A stretch of DNA of 64,000 nt, from positions 186,001 to 250,000 of the forward strand of contig RQYE01000005.1 of NCBI GenBank assembly GCA_004010535.1. The letters run 5' to 3'. The translations under genes and the position numbers were made by a program. The stretch is from Coriobacteriales bacterium OH1046 (GTDB taxonomy: Bacteria > Actinomycetota > Coriobacteriia > Coriobacteriales > Atopobiaceae). This document shows, piece after piece, positions 63,156-64,000 of the stretch (position 1 is the stretch's first letter; every line of letters starts with the position of its first letter). A model generated the notes under the pieces. It did not search any database and was not told the origin of the DNA. It saw only the letters and a list, made by a program, of their open reading frames with translations.

Positions 63156-64000
63156 CTACACCATCAAGGCGATGAGATCCTGCTCGGTCATGTCGGGCCG
63201 ACGCTCGAGCTCACCCGCGATCTTGCGGTCCTTCATCACGATGATGCGGTCGCACATGCCGATAAGCTCCATGATCTCCTCCGAAATGACGAGAATCGCC
63301 TTCCCTTCCCGGCGCATCATATCGAGGAGCGCATAGATGTCGGCTTTGACCTTGATATCGATGCCGCGGGTCGGCGAGTCGAGCACGAGGATGTCCGATC
63401 CTGCACCCAGCCAGCGGGAGAGGACGACCTTCTGTTTGTTGCCCCCCGACAACGCCGAAACGAATTGGTCGACCCCCACCATCTTGGTGCTCATGACGTT
63501 GGCGTAGGTGGCGGCGAAGTCGCGTAACTCACCCGCGCGCAGGGGCAGGCCCATCCTGCGCAGCGAGGGGAGGGTGATGTTGTCCTGGATGGTGTCGTTG
63601 ATCAGCAGCGACTCGTTGTCGCGATCCTTGGACGCATAGGCAATGGAGTGGTTGATGGCCGTGTCGATGCTGTCGATAGGGGTGCCATCTCCAAGAACGA
63701 CTTCGCCGACGCGGTCGTACGACGCACCGAAGAGTGCCTTGCCCACCTCGTGCATACCGCACTCCGAGAGCCCCCCGATGCCCAGGATCTCTCCTTTGTG
63801 CAGGTCTAGGGACACCTCCTCCAGCTGTCCGGGAACCGACACCTTGCGCATGGAAAGCGCGACATCGCCCGTGAGGGGACATCCATAATCCTCGCGATAG
63901 TAGCGTTCGGACATCTGACGGCCGACCATGAGCGTCTTGAGCTTGCTCTCATCCACCTCGGACGCGCTGACGGTAGCGATGAACTCGCCATCGCGCAGAA
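63156..64000 (-). CDS. Sugar ABC transporter ATPase (RbsA/AraG type), partial
   Basis: This is the C-terminal half of a double-cassette sugar ATPase running off the right edge; at least 281 residues are visible. The second cassette shows the degenerate Walker A region (KGEILGIGGLSECGMHEVGKAL), signature ALSGGNKQKVVLSRWLG and Walker B ILVLDSPTRGIDIKVK. The tracked start (63956) is internal: codons for RDGEFIATVSASEVDESKLKT continue upstream to the edge. The gene is first of the visible arabinose operon genes; a binding protein probably lies beyond. Confidence 0.93.
   Translation of the reverse strand, partial: LRDGEFIATVSASEVDESKLKTLMVGRQMSERYYREDYGCPLTGDVALSMRKVSVPGQLEEVSLDLHKGEILGIGGLSECGMHEVGKALFGASYDRVGEVVLGDGTPIDSIDTAINHSIAYASKDRDNESLLINDTIQDNITLPSLRRMGLPLRAGELRDFAATYANVMSTKMVGVDQFVSALSGGNKQKVVLSRWLGAGSDILVLDSPTRGIDIKVKADIYALLDMMRREGKAILVISEEIMELIGMCDRIIVMKDRKIAGELERRPDMTEQDLIALMV

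Overview
This window looks like chromosome from a strictly anaerobic, saccharolytic, high-GC actinobacterium, most likely a Coriobacteriia gut bacterium (Collinsella/Olsenella-like). That placement is inference. It rests on the GC-rich codon use, the oxygen-sensitive class III ribonucleotide reductase (nrdD/nrdG), the 1539-residue 2-hydroxyacyl-CoA dehydratase activase, the many sugar systems, and REP-like palindromes built around a GACAGGTCATTTGTCAC core. I see no rRNA, tRNA, CRISPR array, insertion sequence or prophage.

Layout. 1-4.5 kb (minus strand): a mannose-family PTS (IIA-IIB-IIC, running off the left edge) with two phosphomannose-isomerase-type proteins. 4.6-7.1 kb: rsmJ, a rhodanese-thioredoxin pair and a Crp/Fnr regulator. 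7.1-11.2 kb: a PfkB sugar kinase, then nrdD-nrdG behind a paired NrdR box, with a perfect 32-bp-arm palindrome between the two nrd genes. 11.2-15.8 kb: a WG-repeat remnant, DegV, a GH2 glycosidase and MgtC/SapB. 16.4-19.0 kb: a permease-amidohydrolase (cytosine-deaminase-like) operon. 19.6-29.1 kb: housekeeping and orphan genes (membrane protein, pepT, epimerase, an HTH-GH13 fusion, FMN reductase, DUF1905, phosphoglycerate mutase, two broken genes, HAD phosphatase). 29.3-34.7 kb: a TetR gene translationally coupled to the giant activase. 34.8-43.6 kb: a frameshifted amidohydrolase, DEAD-box helicase, frameshifted lactate permease, a low-GC PadR-DUF2812 pair, a frameshifted DUF4143 ATPase, a TPR-like protein and murB.

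43.8-58.7 kb is a two-armed sucrose/fructoside locus. The plus-strand arm is LacI, YesL (DUF624), an unknown membrane protein, sucrose phosphorylase, a ParB-like/BMP protein and a phosphoesterase. The facing minus-strand arm is an Lpl-type sugar ABC transporter (permeases, Tat-type lipoprotein), GH32 invertase and an MsmK/MalK ATPase, next to a second LacI. Both arms carry the same operator-like dyad GTGCAAATGCAC in their promoter regions, so one LacI regulator probably controls both. 58.9-64 kb (minus strand) is an L-arabinose operon: Rbs/Ara-type ATPase (cut by the right edge), permease, araA and a ribulokinase-like FGGY kinase.

The least explained structures are intergenic. Two long inverted-repeat elements (5430-5586 and 16068-16212) have different arm sequences. 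Both nevertheless have a spacer of exactly 79 nt and carry a GAAGAGCnTTT core at the same spacer offset. A second repeat family, short palindromes around TTCGCGAA, gathers mainly between convergent genes. Five genes carry single-base frameshifts at short homopolymers. Either this is real decay or phase variation, or it is systematic indel error in the assembly.
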